NCBI RefSeq assembly: GCF_017873395.1
Contig: NZ_JAGGKC010000012.1
Location: 1-64,000 of the forward strand
Length of the DNA stretch: 64,000 nucleotides
Direction: 5' to 3'
DNA from: Youngiibacter multivorans
GTDB lineage: Bacteria > Bacillota > Clostridia > Clostridiales > Clostridiaceae
Part shown: positions 17,560 through 26,504 of the stretch, one piece after another
Layout of the letters: each line of letters begins with the position of its first letter
How positions within the stretch are numbered: the stretch's first letter is position 1
Made by a program: the position numbers and the translations under genes
Notes under the pieces: generated by a model
Databases searched by the model: none
What the model was told of the DNA's origin: nothing
Seen by the model: only the letters and a program-made list of their open reading frames with translations

Positions 17560-17589
17560 AAATGGACAAACCTTGCGGCCTGTCCATTT
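17560..17589 (-). terminator. Hairpin between clpX and lon
   Basis: A perfect 9-bp stem AAATGGACA with TGTCCATTT is followed on the minus strand by TTGAGAGAG. The T run is short, so it may be an attenuator or RNA-processing site, not a full stop. Confidence 0.55.
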
Positions 17590-17597
17590 CAATTGTA

Positions 17598-18845
17598 TTA
17601 TGCTGATTCTATGTTCTCCGCCTTCTTGTAGGTGATGATCGGCTGCTTGCTTGAAACCGTCTCATCAGTTACAAGCACCTTCTCGATCGTATCGTCCGAA
17701 GGTACGCTGAACATGATCTCTTTCATTATGTCCTCGATTATGGACCTTAAACCTCTCGCACCGGTATTTCTCTTGATTGCCTCCTCGGCTATCCTTTGCA
17801 GAGCTTCCCTGGTGAACTCGAGTTCAACTCCATCCATCTCGAACAGCTTCGTGTACTGCTTGACCAGAGCGTTCTTAGGTTCACTCAGTATCTCCACCAA
17901 AGCGTCCTTGTCAAGACTGTTGAGAGTAACTACAATGGGAACCCTGCCTACGAATTCAGGTATGAGCCCGAATTTCAAGAGGTCTCCCGGAAGTATGTCC
18001 TTCAGTGTCTCGCCAACGTTCCTCTGTGATTTCGATGCGATTTCGGCACCGAAGCCTATTGATGATTTCTGTGTCCTCTTCTCTATGATCTTCTCAATAC
18101 CGTCGAAGGCTCCTCCGACTATGAAGAGAATGTTTGTCGTGTTGATCTGAATAAGTTCCTGATGAGGATGCTTCCTTCCGCCCTGCGGTGGAACCGATGC
18201 AACAGTTCCCTCAAGGATCTTGAGAAGTGCCTGCTGTACTCCCTCTCCTGAAACATCCCTTGTTATGGAAGGGTTCTCAGATTTCCTCGCAATCTTGTCG
18301 ATTTCATCGATATAAACTATTCCTCTCTCAGCCTTCTCCACGTCATAATCGGCGTTCTGGATGAGCTTAAGGAGTATGTTCTCGACATCCTCACCGACAT
18401 ATCCTGCTTCCGTAAGGGTAGTCGCATCCGCTATTGCGAATGGGACCTGCAGGAATTTGGCCAGAGTCTGAGCAAGAAGCGTCTTACCTGAGCCTGTAGG
18501 ACCAAGCAGCAGCACATTGGACTTCGAAAGCTCAATGTCACCGTTCTTGACCGGGAAGTTTATTCTCTTGTAGTGGTTGTACACTGCAACAGCCAGAGAT
18601 TTCTTTGCATCGTCCTGTCCTATTACATACTGGTCAAGATGGTTCTTTATCTCCTGTGGTTTCGGAAGACTCGAAATATCTACCTGGTTCTTTTCTTCAA
18701 GCTCTTCCGCGATTATCTCGGAACAGAGCTCTATGCACTCGTCGCATATATAGACCCCGGGTCCTGCGATAAGCCTTCTGACCTGATCCTGGCTCTTTCC
18801 GCAGAATGAGCATTTCAAAGCGTTCTTGTCATCATATTTGGCCAT
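17598..18845 (-). CDS. clpX: ClpX, ATPase subunit of the ClpXP protease
   Basis: It unfolds substrates and feeds them to ClpP. The 415 residues begin with a zinc-binding domain whose four Cys lie in CSFCGK and ICDECIELC. Walker A is GPTGSGKTLLAQ near residue 115, Walker B is GIVYIDEIDK, and the pore loop is the GYVGED segment. The IGFGAEI segment near residue 268 is the ClpP-contact loop. AGAGGTGATA precedes the ATG. It follows clpP by 29 bases, the classical arrangement. Confidence 0.97.
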   Translation of the reverse strand: MAKYDDKNALKCSFCGKSQDQVRRLIAGPGVYICDECIELCSEIIAEELEEKNQVDISSLPKPQEIKNHLDQYVIGQDDAKKSLAVAVYNHYKRINFPVKNGDIELSKSNVLLLGPTGSGKTLLAQTLAKFLQVPFAIADATTLTEAGYVGEDVENILLKLIQNADYDVEKAERGIVYIDEIDKIARKSENPSITRDVSGEGVQQALLKILEGTVASVPPQGGRKHPHQELIQINTTNILFIVGGAFDGIEKIIEKRTQKSSIGFGAEIASKSQRNVGETLKDILPGDLLKFGLIPEFVGRVPIVVTLNSLDKDALVEILSEPKNALVKQYTKLFEMDGVELEFTREALQRIAEEAIKRNTGARGLRSIIEDIMKEIMFSVPSDDTIEKVLVTDETVSSKQPIITYKKAENIESA

Positions 18846-18874
18846 ATTATCACCTCTGTTGGTATAAGGAGAGC

Positions 18875-19471
18875 CTACTCCTTGACCTTTTCGTGTTTCT
18901 CCATGATGCTGTCTATCAGACCATAATCCTTAGCCTGCTCAGCGCCCATGAAATTATCCCTCTCGACGTCGTTCTGGATCTTCTCCAGCGGCTGACCCGT
19001 CTTTTCGGATAGAATCCTGTTCATCGTATCCTTTATCTGCAGTATCCTCTTCGCATGTATCTCGATGTCAGTAGCCTGTCCCTGGTATCCTCCAAGGGGC
19101 TGGTGTATCATGACCTCGCTGTTTGGAAGAGCGAATCTCTTTCCCTTGGCACCTGATGCCAGAAGGAATGCTCCCATTGATGCTGCCATACCTATGCAGA
19201 TTGTAGCCACATCAGGCTTTATGTAGTTCATTGTGTCGTAGATTGCCATTCCTGCAGTGATCGATCCACCCGGACTATTGATATATAGGTAAATGTCCTT
19301 GTCAGGATCTTCACTTTCGAGGAATATCAGCTGTGCGACCACAAGGTTCGCGGTAACGTCGGATATTTCTCCCGACAGCATTATTATCCTGTCCTTGAGT
19401 AGCCTTGAGAAGATGTCGTATGACCTCTCTCCTCTGTTGGTCTGCTCAACGACCATTGGTACTAGACTCAT
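18875..19471 (-). CDS. clpP: ClpP protease proteolytic subunit
   Basis: This 198-residue serine peptidase assembles into tetradecamers with ClpX. The catalytic Ser lies in GMAASMGAFLLASG near residue 98, His in VMIHQPLGG near 123, and the Asp about 50 residues later in the QNDVERDNFM region. Length and the short N-terminal axial-loop region (MSLVPMVVEQTNRGERSYDI) are typical. GGAGG lies 7 bases before the ATG. It sits between tig and clpX. Confidence 0.97.
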   Translation of the reverse strand: MSLVPMVVEQTNRGERSYDIFSRLLKDRIIMLSGEISDVTANLVVAQLIFLESEDPDKDIYLYINSPGGSITAGMAIYDTMNYIKPDVATICIGMAASMGAFLLASGAKGKRFALPNSEVMIHQPLGGYQGQATDIEIHAKRILQIKDTMNRILSEKTGQPLEKIQNDVERDNFMGAEQAKDYGLIDSIMEKHEKVKE

Positions 19472-19602
19472 TGTAGACCTCCTGATTTAAAAAGATTTCT
19501 TTGTATATTATACCTTAAAAATCTTAACTGCAACTAAAATCCATTATAAACAATGTATTAACGCCGGTAAAACCCACAGTTTAAGGTCCCTGAAGTCAGA
19601 AA

Positions 19603-19630
19603 TTGCCAGAGGAGCTTACTCTTCTGGCAA
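19603..19630 (-). terminator. Hairpin/terminator between tig and clpP
   Basis: TTGCCAGA pairs with TCTGGCAA, with GAG/CTC inside. On the minus strand it is followed by TTTCTG. It probably reduces read-through from tig into clpP. Confidence 0.65.
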
Positions 19631-19641
19631 TTAGGTCAAGC

Positions 19642-20937
19642 TTATTCTGCGTCTTTGGCTGCAAGAGTTTCAAGGAGCACAAACGCCTTGTCTGTCTTTA
19701 TCTCCATTTCAAGGTCAGGTCTGTTGGATCCAAGAAGGATCTCCATGAACTTCTCCTTGCTTTCTCCGTACATGCCGGCTATCTCTTCAGCCTTTGCAGT
19801 CACTTCTTCATCAGTAGCAAGAAGTCCTTCCTTCTCGATTATCTTCGAGAGTACAAGGTCATTCTTGACTATCTTCTGTGCGTTTTCCTTGAACATGTCC
19901 CTGAGGCCGTTATCATTTGAGCCAGTCATCTCCATGTACATCTTCTTGTCAACGCCCTGGTATGCAAGCCTCTGCTCGAAGTCCTGTACAAGCCTGTCGA
20001 CCTGTGTCTCTATCATTGACTGCGGTATTTCTATCTCAGTCTTTTCTACCACAGCTGCAAGAAGGTTGTTCCTGTACTCGGACTCTTCCTTCTTCTTTCC
20101 AGCTTCCTTGAGCTTTGCCGCAATGCTTTCTTTGAGCTCTGCAAGCGTCTCGAACTCAGATACCTCTGAAGCGAACTCATCGTCAACCTCAGGATACTCC
20201 TTGGCCTTGATATCAAGTACCTTTACCTCGAAATCAGCAGCCTTGCCGTTAAGGCTCTCAACTCCGTAGCTTTCCGGGAAGGTTACTGTTACTACCTTCT
20301 CCTCTCCTGCCTTGAGTCCCTTGAGCTGCTCCTCAAAGTTGTCTATGAATGTTCCTGAACCGATCTCAAGCTCGAAGCTTTCGCCCTTTCCACCCTCGAA
20401 TTCAACTCCGTCGACCTTTCCGAGGAAATCTATGACTGCAGTGTCCTTGGCCTCGATTACGCTGCCTTCAGCCTTCGATACAAGCCTTGCATTCTTTTCC
20501 TTGAGGTCTTCGATTTCCTTCTCAATCTCAGCTTCATCAGCTGGATAGGATGGCTTTGCAACGCTAAGTCCCTTGTACTCAGCTACCTCGAACTCAGGAT
20601 ATACTTCAACGGTTGCCTTGTAGAGGAAATCCTTTCCCTCTTCTATCTGAGTTATGTCGATATCAGGATATCCAACAGGATTGATTTCTGTCTGTGCTAC
20701 AGCCTGAGGATATGTCTCGTTTAGAAGCGCATTGCTCGCGTCATCAAACAGGACCTCCACTCCGTAGAATCTCTTAACCATATGAAATGGTGCTTTTCCT
20801 GGTCTGAATCCCTGAACCCTGAAATTTCCTGCATTCTTCTTGAAAGCCTTCTGCAGGGCTTCATCGAACTTCTTGCTTTCTACTGCAACTTCAAGCAGTA
20901 CCTTGCTCGAGCTGAGCTTCTCCAATTTGACATCCAT
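19642..20937 (-). CDS. tig: Trigger factor (ribosome-associated chaperone, prolyl isomerase)
   Basis: It binds near the ribosome exit tunnel and helps nascent chains fold. The 431 residues show the ribosome-binding signature FRVQGFRPGKAP at about residues 39-50, a PPIase domain around 150-245 (TAVIDFLGKVDGVEFEGGK onward) and a helical C-terminal domain. AGGAGG precedes the ATG by 10 bases, and a near-consensus sigma-A promoter lies at 20992-21020. It is the first gene of the tig-clpP-clpX-lon-engB block. Confidence 0.96.
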   Translation of the reverse strand: MDVKLEKLSSSKVLLEVAVESKKFDEALQKAFKKNAGNFRVQGFRPGKAPFHMVKRFYGVEVLFDDASNALLNETYPQAVAQTEINPVGYPDIDITQIEEGKDFLYKATVEVYPEFEVAEYKGLSVAKPSYPADEAEIEKEIEDLKEKNARLVSKAEGSVIEAKDTAVIDFLGKVDGVEFEGGKGESFELEIGSGTFIDNFEEQLKGLKAGEEKVVTVTFPESYGVESLNGKAADFEVKVLDIKAKEYPEVDDEFASEVSEFETLAELKESIAAKLKEAGKKKEESEYRNNLLAAVVEKTEIEIPQSMIETQVDRLVQDFEQRLAYQGVDKKMYMEMTGSNDNGLRDMFKENAQKIVKNDLVLSKIIEKEGLLATDEEVTAKAEEIAGMYGESKEKFMEILLGSNRPDLEMEIKTDKAFVLLETLAAKDAE

Positions 20938-20991
20938 AATATAAATTCCTCCTATACCCTTTCGGGTCTCTTTTCAAATACTAACCAATAT

Positions 20992-21020
20992 ATTATATAT
21001 GATGTTTAATGTATTTTCAA
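20992..21020 (-). promoter_or_regulatory. Sigma-A promoter of tig
   Basis: On the minus strand it reads TTGAAA, 17 bases, TATAAT, about 55 bases before the tig ATG. Confidence 0.85.
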
Positions 21021-21025
21021 TGCTG

Positions 21026-21808
21026 TCACAAAAGTCCTGCAAGCAGCCTTCGGCTTCTTGCCAGGTCCTCCACATTATCATAGTTGTCCCTGTAGACCTC
21101 TATGATGCCGGGTCCCTTGTAGCCGGCCCTTCCAAGCCGTTCCTTGAGCTCCTTGTAATCAAAGGTTCCCTTTCCTGGCAGAAGGCAGGTATGCTCACTG
21201 TCGTTGTCATTGAGGTGCAGGTTCACAAGGTCCGTACCATAGATATCAAGGTACTCGTAAGGAGACCTTCCGGCCTTCACCGCCTGCTTGATGTCAAGTG
21301 TAAACTTAAGCGGACCCCTGACTCCATCCTTCAGCCTTTTCAGGTATTCCGTGTCTCCTGACAGGCACCACGAGACATTTTCCTGTCCGATGGATATGCC
21401 CTGTTCTCCCGCAGCGTCAATCATCTTCTCATAGACATAGATTATGTCCTTCATCTGGATCTTGTTTCCATGGTTTGAAACAAGACCATGGAAGGTATAC
21501 ACCTTTGCACCAAGGATATTCCCGAATCTTACAAAATCCTTGAATATCTTGAAGAAATCATCCCTTCTTCTCTCATACCTGTCAAAGAGATATGGTTCAA
21601 ATGCAGAGCTGACCGTATGGATTGAAGTCACCTTGAAATCATTGCTTCTGGTAACCTCAGCAAGCATATGTCCGTATTCTTCTGTGAATTCCGAGAAGCT
21701 GTTTGCGAAGATTTCGCCACTTCTGAAGCCCTTTGACGATACAAGCCTTATGGCATCCTCGGTAGTCTCATCAGGATAGAATATGGCGGTTGAAATCCCT
21801 ATATCCAA
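21026..21808 (-). CDS. Sugar phosphate isomerase/epimerase-like TIM-barrel protein
   Basis: This 260-residue protein belongs to the xylose isomerase-like/AP-endonuclease-2 TIM-barrel superfamily. Candidate metal ligands are His in VYTFHGLVSN, Glu in GQENVSWCLSG, Asp in FTLDIKQAVKAG, His in VNLHLNDND and Glu in PGIIEVYRD. The substrate cannot be read. It starts at TTG (21808), with AAAGGAG 7 bases upstream formed by the end of the preceding gene. It lies at the end of the cysteine desulfurase-thiI run and may be co-transcribed with it. Confidence 0.8.
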   Translation of the reverse strand: MDIGISTAIFYPDETTEDAIRLVSSKGFRSGEIFANSFSEFTEEYGHMLAEVTRSNDFKVTSIHTVSSAFEPYLFDRYERRRDDFFKIFKDFVRFGNILGAKVYTFHGLVSNHGNKIQMKDIIYVYEKMIDAAGEQGISIGQENVSWCLSGDTEYLKRLKDGVRGPLKFTLDIKQAVKAGRSPYEYLDIYGTDLVNLHLNDNDSEHTCLLPGKGTFDYKELKERLGRAGYKGPGIIEVYRDNYDNVEDLARSRRLLAGLL

Positions 21809-21812
21809 TTTC

Positions 21813-22580
21813 TCACTCCTTTACGACCTTAAGCTCCGGAGTAAGGTAACTGACCTTGCCGTCCATTGTCACCATAAGCCCCTTATCAGTCAGCTCACCG
21901 AATGTGACTTCACTTCCCTTTACGGACTGGAAGCTCTTGTGTGTCTTTTCAGCGATGTCGTATACGTACATGTACCTGTCTTCAGCTTTAAACCAAGGCA
22001 GCATCGACATGAACACCACCTTGCTGTCTGAAAGGAACCTTGGCTCTTCAGACCAGACGAAGCCATCTATCCTTGCCATTATGCTTTCCTTGGACTCAGT
22101 ATATCCCTTGCTGTTCCTGTAGACCCTGTAGGTAATGTCAGTCTGCAGCCCAGCCTCATCTAAAAGGACCATTTCCTGAGATGCCTTGTCAAATACCACT
22201 GCAAGCTTCTTTGAAGGTGACACGTCACCCGACCAGAATTCAGTCTCATCGACCGGCAGAAAGCTGAAAGTTCCATTTGTTATCTCATAGAATACCTCAG
22301 CCTCATTCCCGGAAGGAAGCACTGCCTTGTATGACATGGCTACCGGGACCTCTGGCTTCTCTTCTGCTGCCGGGACAGTCGGGATTACAGTCGGATTTGC
22401 CTTCATATACTCTTCCTCGGCTATCCTCTGCCTTACCTGTTCAACCTTATGCATCAGCGGCTTGTATACTATAAGCGCAATTATCAGGACAACGACAAAT
22501 CCGATTGCCAGGTTCTTAAGGAATCTCTTTCTTTTTCTTCTCTTTTCATACTTGCTGCTGAATATGCTCGTCTTGGCCAT
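21813..22580 (-). CDS. Hypothetical single-pass membrane-anchored protein
   Basis: This 255-residue protein is not recognised. A very basic N-terminus (KYEKRRKRKRFLKN) precedes one hydrophobic helix (AIGFVVVLIIALIVY, about residues 30-45), then a short coiled-coil-like stretch and a roughly 190-residue outside domain. That domain has beta-propeller-like repeats such as SPSKKLAVVFDKASQEMVLLD and RYMYVYDIAEKTHKSF. The topology suggests an exported domain tethered to the membrane. GGAG lies 8 bases before the ATG at 22580; a GTG at 22589 is rejected because it overlaps that site. Confidence 0.72.
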   Translation of the reverse strand: MAKTSIFSSKYEKRRKRKRFLKNLAIGFVVVLIIALIVYKPLMHKVEQVRQRIAEEEYMKANPTVIPTVPAAEEKPEVPVAMSYKAVLPSGNEAEVFYEITNGTFSFLPVDETEFWSGDVSPSKKLAVVFDKASQEMVLLDEAGLQTDITYRVYRNSKGYTESKESIMARIDGFVWSEEPRFLSDSKVVFMSMLPWFKAEDRYMYVYDIAEKTHKSFQSVKGSEVTFGELTDKGLMVTMDGKVSYLTPELKVVKE

Positions 22581-22585
22581 ATGTC

Positions 22586-22750
22586 TCACTCCTTAATGTC
22601 AATCGGGCCCTTTTTCAGCATCCCGGAATTTATCTCATTGCTGTTTTTGCAACCGCAGCCACCTTCCTTGCAGCATGAACCTTCACGCTCGAAATTGTCA
22701 GTATAGTCCTCATATCCGTGTTCAGGCTTTTCCTTCAGAAATTCACTCAA
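22586..22750 (-). CDS. 54-residue Cys-rich protein coupled to thiI
   Basis: This small gene starts at TTG (22750-22748), whose last two bases form part of the thiI stop TGA (22749-22747). GGAGGTG, made by the last thiI codons, lies 8 bases upstream. The protein has an acidic, aromatic N-terminal half and a compact cluster SCCKEGGCGCKNS with four Cys in nine residues, followed by a charged tail. It ends two codons before the next gene. The Cys cluster suggests metal or persulfide binding next to a sulfur-transfer operon, which is inference. No homologue is recognised. Confidence 0.7.
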   Translation of the reverse strand: MSEFLKEKPEHGYEDYTDNFEREGSCCKEGGCGCKNSNEINSGMLKKGPIDIKE

Positions 22751-23895
22751 AGGTCGAACACCTCCCTGCCTTCTACAGCCCTTTCAACAAGAGCTTCAAC
22801 ATCAAGCGCCTGCTCATGGGCCTTTATGAACTTGAGCTTTGGTTTGGTCACAGGGTGCTTAGGAACGAAAATTGTACAGCAATCCTCATAAGGAAGTATC
22901 GAGGTCTCGAATGTCCCTATCTCCTCAGCTATCTTTATGATGTCATTCTTATCCATTGCGACAAGTGGCCTGAATACAGGCCTGTCGCCTGCATCATCTG
23001 AAACCACAAGGCTCTCCATGGTCTGTGAGGCTACCTGACCTATGCTCTCACCTGTGGTAACGGAATGGATACCCAGCTTTTCAGCCAGATTGCATGCGCA
23101 CATCATCATGAACCTTCTCATTATTATGGTAAGCTCATCCTCAGGACATTTCTCCATGATTGCCATCTGGATTTCCGTGAAAGGAACCACATGAAGCCTT
23201 ATAGCTCCTGTGTAGCCCGACAGTATCCTTGCAAGCTCCTTGACCTTGTCCTTTGCCCTCTCTGAAGTATACGGATGGCTGTGATAATATATGGCATGTA
23301 CTTCTATGCCTCTCTTTGCCATCATGTATCCTGCAACAGGCGAGTCTATCCCTCCTGAAAGCATGAGCATTGTGCTGCCATTCATACCGTATGGCATGCC
23401 CTGTGCAGCCCTTACCCTCTTCAAATATACATATGCCTTGTCCCTTATTTCCACGTTGACTGTTATATCAGGCTTTCTGACATCCACTGTGTAGCCCTCA
23501 AGCGCATCAAGTATCCTTCCGCCCAGCTCCATGCTAACTTCCATGGAATTCATCGGAAACTTCTTGTCGGCTCTCTTTGTCTCAACCTTGAAGGTGCTTC
23601 CCTTGGGATGAGATGCTACTACCTGAATCGCCAGGTCAGCCATGCCTTCCAAGGTCCTTTCCGTCTCCCTTACAAGGCAGACCTCAGAGACCCCGAAGAC
23701 CCTTGCTGTCTTCTCAAGCAATCTTTCAGCTTCTGGCCCTTTTATGAACCATCTGTTCTGGTCCGACACAAATTCGTATTCCTCACCCTTCAGGACATTC
23801 TTTATGTTCGATTTGAGCTTCTGCTCAAACTTCCCGCGGTTAAGACCCTTAAGGAATATTTCCGGAGCATATTTTACAAGTATCAATTCATTCAA
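22747..23895 (-). CDS. thiI: tRNA 4-thiouridine synthetase ThiI
   Basis: It inserts sulfur into uridine-8 of tRNA and can supply sulfur for thiamine. The 382 residues give an N-terminal ferredoxin-like/THUMP region (about 1-165) and a PP-loop ATPase domain with SGGIDSPVAGYMMAKRG near residue 180. There is no C-terminal rhodanese domain, as in Bacillus-type ThiI, so a partner desulfurase must deliver persulfide. The preceding gene encodes one. The start is TTG at 23895, with GGAGG 9 bases upstream; the nearby ATG at 23891 is out of frame. Confidence 0.95.
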   Translation of the reverse strand: MNELILVKYAPEIFLKGLNRGKFEQKLKSNIKNVLKGEEYEFVSDQNRWFIKGPEAERLLEKTARVFGVSEVCLVRETERTLEGMADLAIQVVASHPKGSTFKVETKRADKKFPMNSMEVSMELGGRILDALEGYTVDVRKPDITVNVEIRDKAYVYLKRVRAAQGMPYGMNGSTMLMLSGGIDSPVAGYMMAKRGIEVHAIYYHSHPYTSERAKDKVKELARILSGYTGAIRLHVVPFTEIQMAIMEKCPEDELTIIMRRFMMMCACNLAEKLGIHSVTTGESIGQVASQTMESLVVSDDAGDRPVFRPLVAMDKNDIIKIAEEIGTFETSILPYEDCCTIFVPKHPVTKPKLKFIKAHEQALDVEALVERAVEGREVFDL

Positions 23896-23898
23896 TCG

Positions 23899-25029
23899 TT
23901 ATTTCCTCCTGAGGAAGCTGCAGGCTTCCTTCAACGTTTCAAGTGCGTAAGCTATCTCATCGTCCGATGTCATTGGTGACAGGGACAGCCTTACGCTTCC
24001 CTTTATTTCTTTCTGAGACAGTCCCATTGCTGAAAGCACATGGCTGTCCTTCGTGCTGTTCGATGAGCATGCGGATCCCGTGGAAACGCATACTCCCTTT
24101 TCGCTCAGATATCTGAGGAGTATCTCACCCCTGAGGAAAGGTGCTGATATACTAAGTATATATGGTGATGTGTATTCAAGTGGCGAGTTCACGATAATCC
24201 CGTCAACCTGGGTCAGTCCCTCATAAAGCCTTTTCTTCAGCTGATACGCCCTGTTGTAGTGTTCATTGATATTCGGGCTCATCTCCCTGATGCTCTCAGC
24301 AAATCCGAGGATACCCGAAACATTAAGGGTTCCTGCTCTCATTCCCATCTCATGGCTGCCGCCGTGAACAAGTGATTCAAGCTTCAAACCCTTCCTTACA
24401 TACAGCATTCCGACGCCCTTCGGTCCATGGACCTTGTGAGCTGATGCTGTCAGGAAGTCTATCCCGGATTTCCTGACATCTATCGGAAGCTTCATTAGAC
24501 CCTGAACCGCATCGACATGAAGCCTGGCCCTGGAACCCGATTCCTTTATGGCAGATGCCATCTCATTAATCGGATTGATTGCTCCTGTCTCGTTGTTCAC
24601 CATCATGGCAGACACCAGCGATGTGTTCTTACGAAGTGAGGCTCTAAACTCATCAAGGTCCAAATTTCCGTACCTGTCAGATTTAAGCCTTGTAACCTCG
24701 ACCCCTGACCTTTCCGCATATTCCATGGATCTCATCACGCTCGGATGCTCAGTGGACGTGGTTATAAAATGTGCTCCTTCCCTTATGAAGGATTTTATAA
24801 CCTGGTTGTTCCCCTCAGATGCGGAGGCATTGAAGATGATCTCCTCTTTCTGCGCTCCTATGGCAGATGCAATTATTGTTCTCGCTTCAGAGACCGCATC
24901 ATCTGCGGCCATTCCAACCCTATGAAGTGAGCTTGTATTTCCCCATATCTCACCGAGCGATGAACAGACCTTTTCTATCACAGCCTTTGAAGGCCTTGTC
25001 GTTGCTGCATTGTCCAGGTATGCTTCCAT
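23899..25029 (-). CDS. Cysteine desulfurase (NifS/IscS-like), partner of ThiI
   Basis: This PLP enzyme takes sulfur from cysteine as an enzyme persulfide, releasing alanine. The 376 residues contain the PLP Lys in TASAHKVHGPKGVGML near residue 204 and the catalytic Cys loop CVSTGSACSSNS near 320. It resembles the dedicated NifZ-type desulfurase that serves rhodanese-less ThiI in Bacilli. The stop lies 3 bases before the thiI start. AGGAG lies 6 bases before the ATG. A role in Fe-S assembly is possible but less supported by context. Confidence 0.93.
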   Translation of the reverse strand: MEAYLDNAATTRPSKAVIEKVCSSLGEIWGNTSSLHRVGMAADDAVSEARTIIASAIGAQKEEIIFNASASEGNNQVIKSFIREGAHFITTSTEHPSVMRSMEYAERSGVEVTRLKSDRYGNLDLDEFRASLRKNTSLVSAMMVNNETGAINPINEMASAIKESGSRARLHVDAVQGLMKLPIDVRKSGIDFLTASAHKVHGPKGVGMLYVRKGLKLESLVHGGSHEMGMRAGTLNVSGILGFAESIREMSPNINEHYNRAYQLKKRLYEGLTQVDGIIVNSPLEYTSPYILSISAPFLRGEILLRYLSEKGVCVSTGSACSSNSTKDSHVLSAMGLSQKEIKGSVRLSLSPMTSDDEIAYALETLKEACSFLRRK

Positions 25030-25082
25030 ATTATTCTCCTGACCTCAAAAATTAACTAAACCTAAATGTACCATAAGACAGG

Positions 25083-26240
25083 TCAAACCTCAAGTCTGAG
25101 AAGGGCCTCGTATATTCTTGATATGAATCCATGAAGCTCTGTTTCGTCCTTCAGATAGCCCTGCGCCATGGACTTGCCTCCGCCTCCCCTGAAGTCGTAT
25201 CCCTCTTTGGCCACAGTAAACAGCTTGCCTGCATGTGCCTTTTCTCCGGTGAAAGCATATACCCTGAAATCCTCCTCGCGATAAAGCACTGCAATCTTTC
25301 CCCTTTTAGCCAGGGCTTCACCGATCTTCCTTATGACCTCGGGATCGAACTTAGATGAAGTCACCACGAAATCCTCAGAGTAGGAATCAGCTACAGCTTC
25401 AGCCAGCTTGTCAGAAAGCTCCTCGTTCTTCTTTTCGAGCTCCTCCTTCTCCTGGAGAAGGCTCACCACCCTGAAGGGCAGCTCATCGTTTCCGGCCATT
25501 AGTTCTCTCCTGAGGGTCTTAAGTATGTCTTCAGACTCAAGGATGTAATCATAGGCTCGCTTTCCTGCATAGAACCAGACCCTTGAGCCTTCCTTGTATT
25601 TTTCTGACTTTGCGATTCTAAGTATCAGGAGCTTTCCCAGGTTATCAGCATGGGTTCCGCCGCAGGCAGAGGAATCGATGTTGCCAATCTTTACTATCCT
25701 AATGCCGGAGGTCAGGCTTGTCTCCTTCCTGAGTGCTATATCCCTGAGTCCGCCAAGGTCAGTCATAAGCTCAGTGACCTTCAGGTTTTCCATGATCAGT
25801 CTGTTGGCCTTCTCCTCTGCAACCCTTAGCTCCTCCTCAGTAAGAAGCCTGTCCGTATCGATGGTCGTATGCTTCGCCCCGAGATGGAAGCCAACCGTAT
25901 TTACCCCAAAGCTATCCGACAGCACTGCTGAAAGCAGATGCTGGGCTGTATGCTGGGTGCTGTGGTCCTCTCTGGCATCACGGTCAATCACGCATGAAAC
26001 CGGCATGTTAATCGTTAGCCCGGCATATTCTGCCAATTCATGGAAGACTTCCCCATCTTTCCTTACTACGGACAATACTTCCCTTCCATTTATGGTACCC
26101 CTGTCCGCAGGCTGTCCTCCTCCTTCCGGATAGAACCAGCTCTCATGAAGGGTCAGAAATACTTTCCCGTCCATAGCTCCGACACTTCTGATCCTGGTTT
26201 CGAACGATAGCTTGTCTCTGTCCCTGTGGTAAAGCTCCAT
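25083..26240 (-). CDS. Alanyl-tRNA editing protein, AlaX long form with DHHA1 domain
   Basis: This 385-residue protein lacks the aminoacylation domain of alanyl-tRNA synthetase. It keeps the editing domain: SWFYPEGGGQPADRG, HSTQHTAQHLLSAVL (HxxxH near residue 95) and SACGGTH give the Zn ligands. A C-terminal DHHA1 segment (FRGGGGKSMAQG) is present. By family it hydrolyses mischarged Ser-tRNA(Ala). A coiled-coil of about 40 residues (LLQEKEELEKKNEELSDKL) links the two parts. The ribosome site is weak (GGGGTG). I looked for a T-box leader upstream and found none. Confidence 0.9.
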   Translation of the reverse strand: MELYHRDRDKLSFETRIRSVGAMDGKVFLTLHESWFYPEGGGQPADRGTINGREVLSVVRKDGEVFHELAEYAGLTINMPVSCVIDRDAREDHSTQHTAQHLLSAVLSDSFGVNTVGFHLGAKHTTIDTDRLLTEEELRVAEEKANRLIMENLKVTELMTDLGGLRDIALRKETSLTSGIRIVKIGNIDSSACGGTHADNLGKLLILRIAKSEKYKEGSRVWFYAGKRAYDYILESEDILKTLRRELMAGNDELPFRVVSLLQEKEELEKKNEELSDKLAEAVADSYSEDFVVTSSKFDPEVIRKIGEALAKRGKIAVLYREEDFRVYAFTGEKAHAGKLFTVAKEGYDFRGGGGKSMAQGYLKDETELHGFISRIYEALLRLEV

Positions 26241-26450
26241 TGTAATGCACCCCTTTTGCGATGTTTCAGCTACATTTTACCAGATGATTCACATTAGCGC
26301 CATTTTACTGCACAGGATAAGACAAGGATGCTGTCCTGGCTCATGCAATCCTGATGTAGATTTCAAAGAGCATGCTGAATTCATTGGTCATATGACAATG
26401 CTTAAAAAGGATCAATTGGCATATGATTTAATTTTCACAGGTATTTTAAT

Positions 26451-26477
26451 TTGGTTTTAACGAAGAGCCAATATAAT
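26451..26477 (+). promoter_or_regulatory. Possible promoter of the PspC gene
   Basis: TTGGTT, 15 bases, TATAAT. The -10 is perfect but the spacer is short. It overlaps the upstream TTG of the long frame and so supports the start at 26505. The preceding bases 26241-26450 show no gene. Confidence 0.45.
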
Positions 26478-26504
26478 CAAGGTGTAGTAAAGGAGTGGAA
26501 TGCA

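Noticed and set aside
17541..21025. CtsR or CIRCE heat-shock operators in the tig-clp-lon block
   Set aside because: No CtsR heptad tandem and no CIRCE repeat were found upstream of tig, clpP, clpX or lon.
26241..26504. T-box leader or small plus-strand gene between the AlaX gene and the PspC gene
   Set aside because: No T-box core motif is visible, and the 71-codon frame has no ribosome site and no protein-like pattern.
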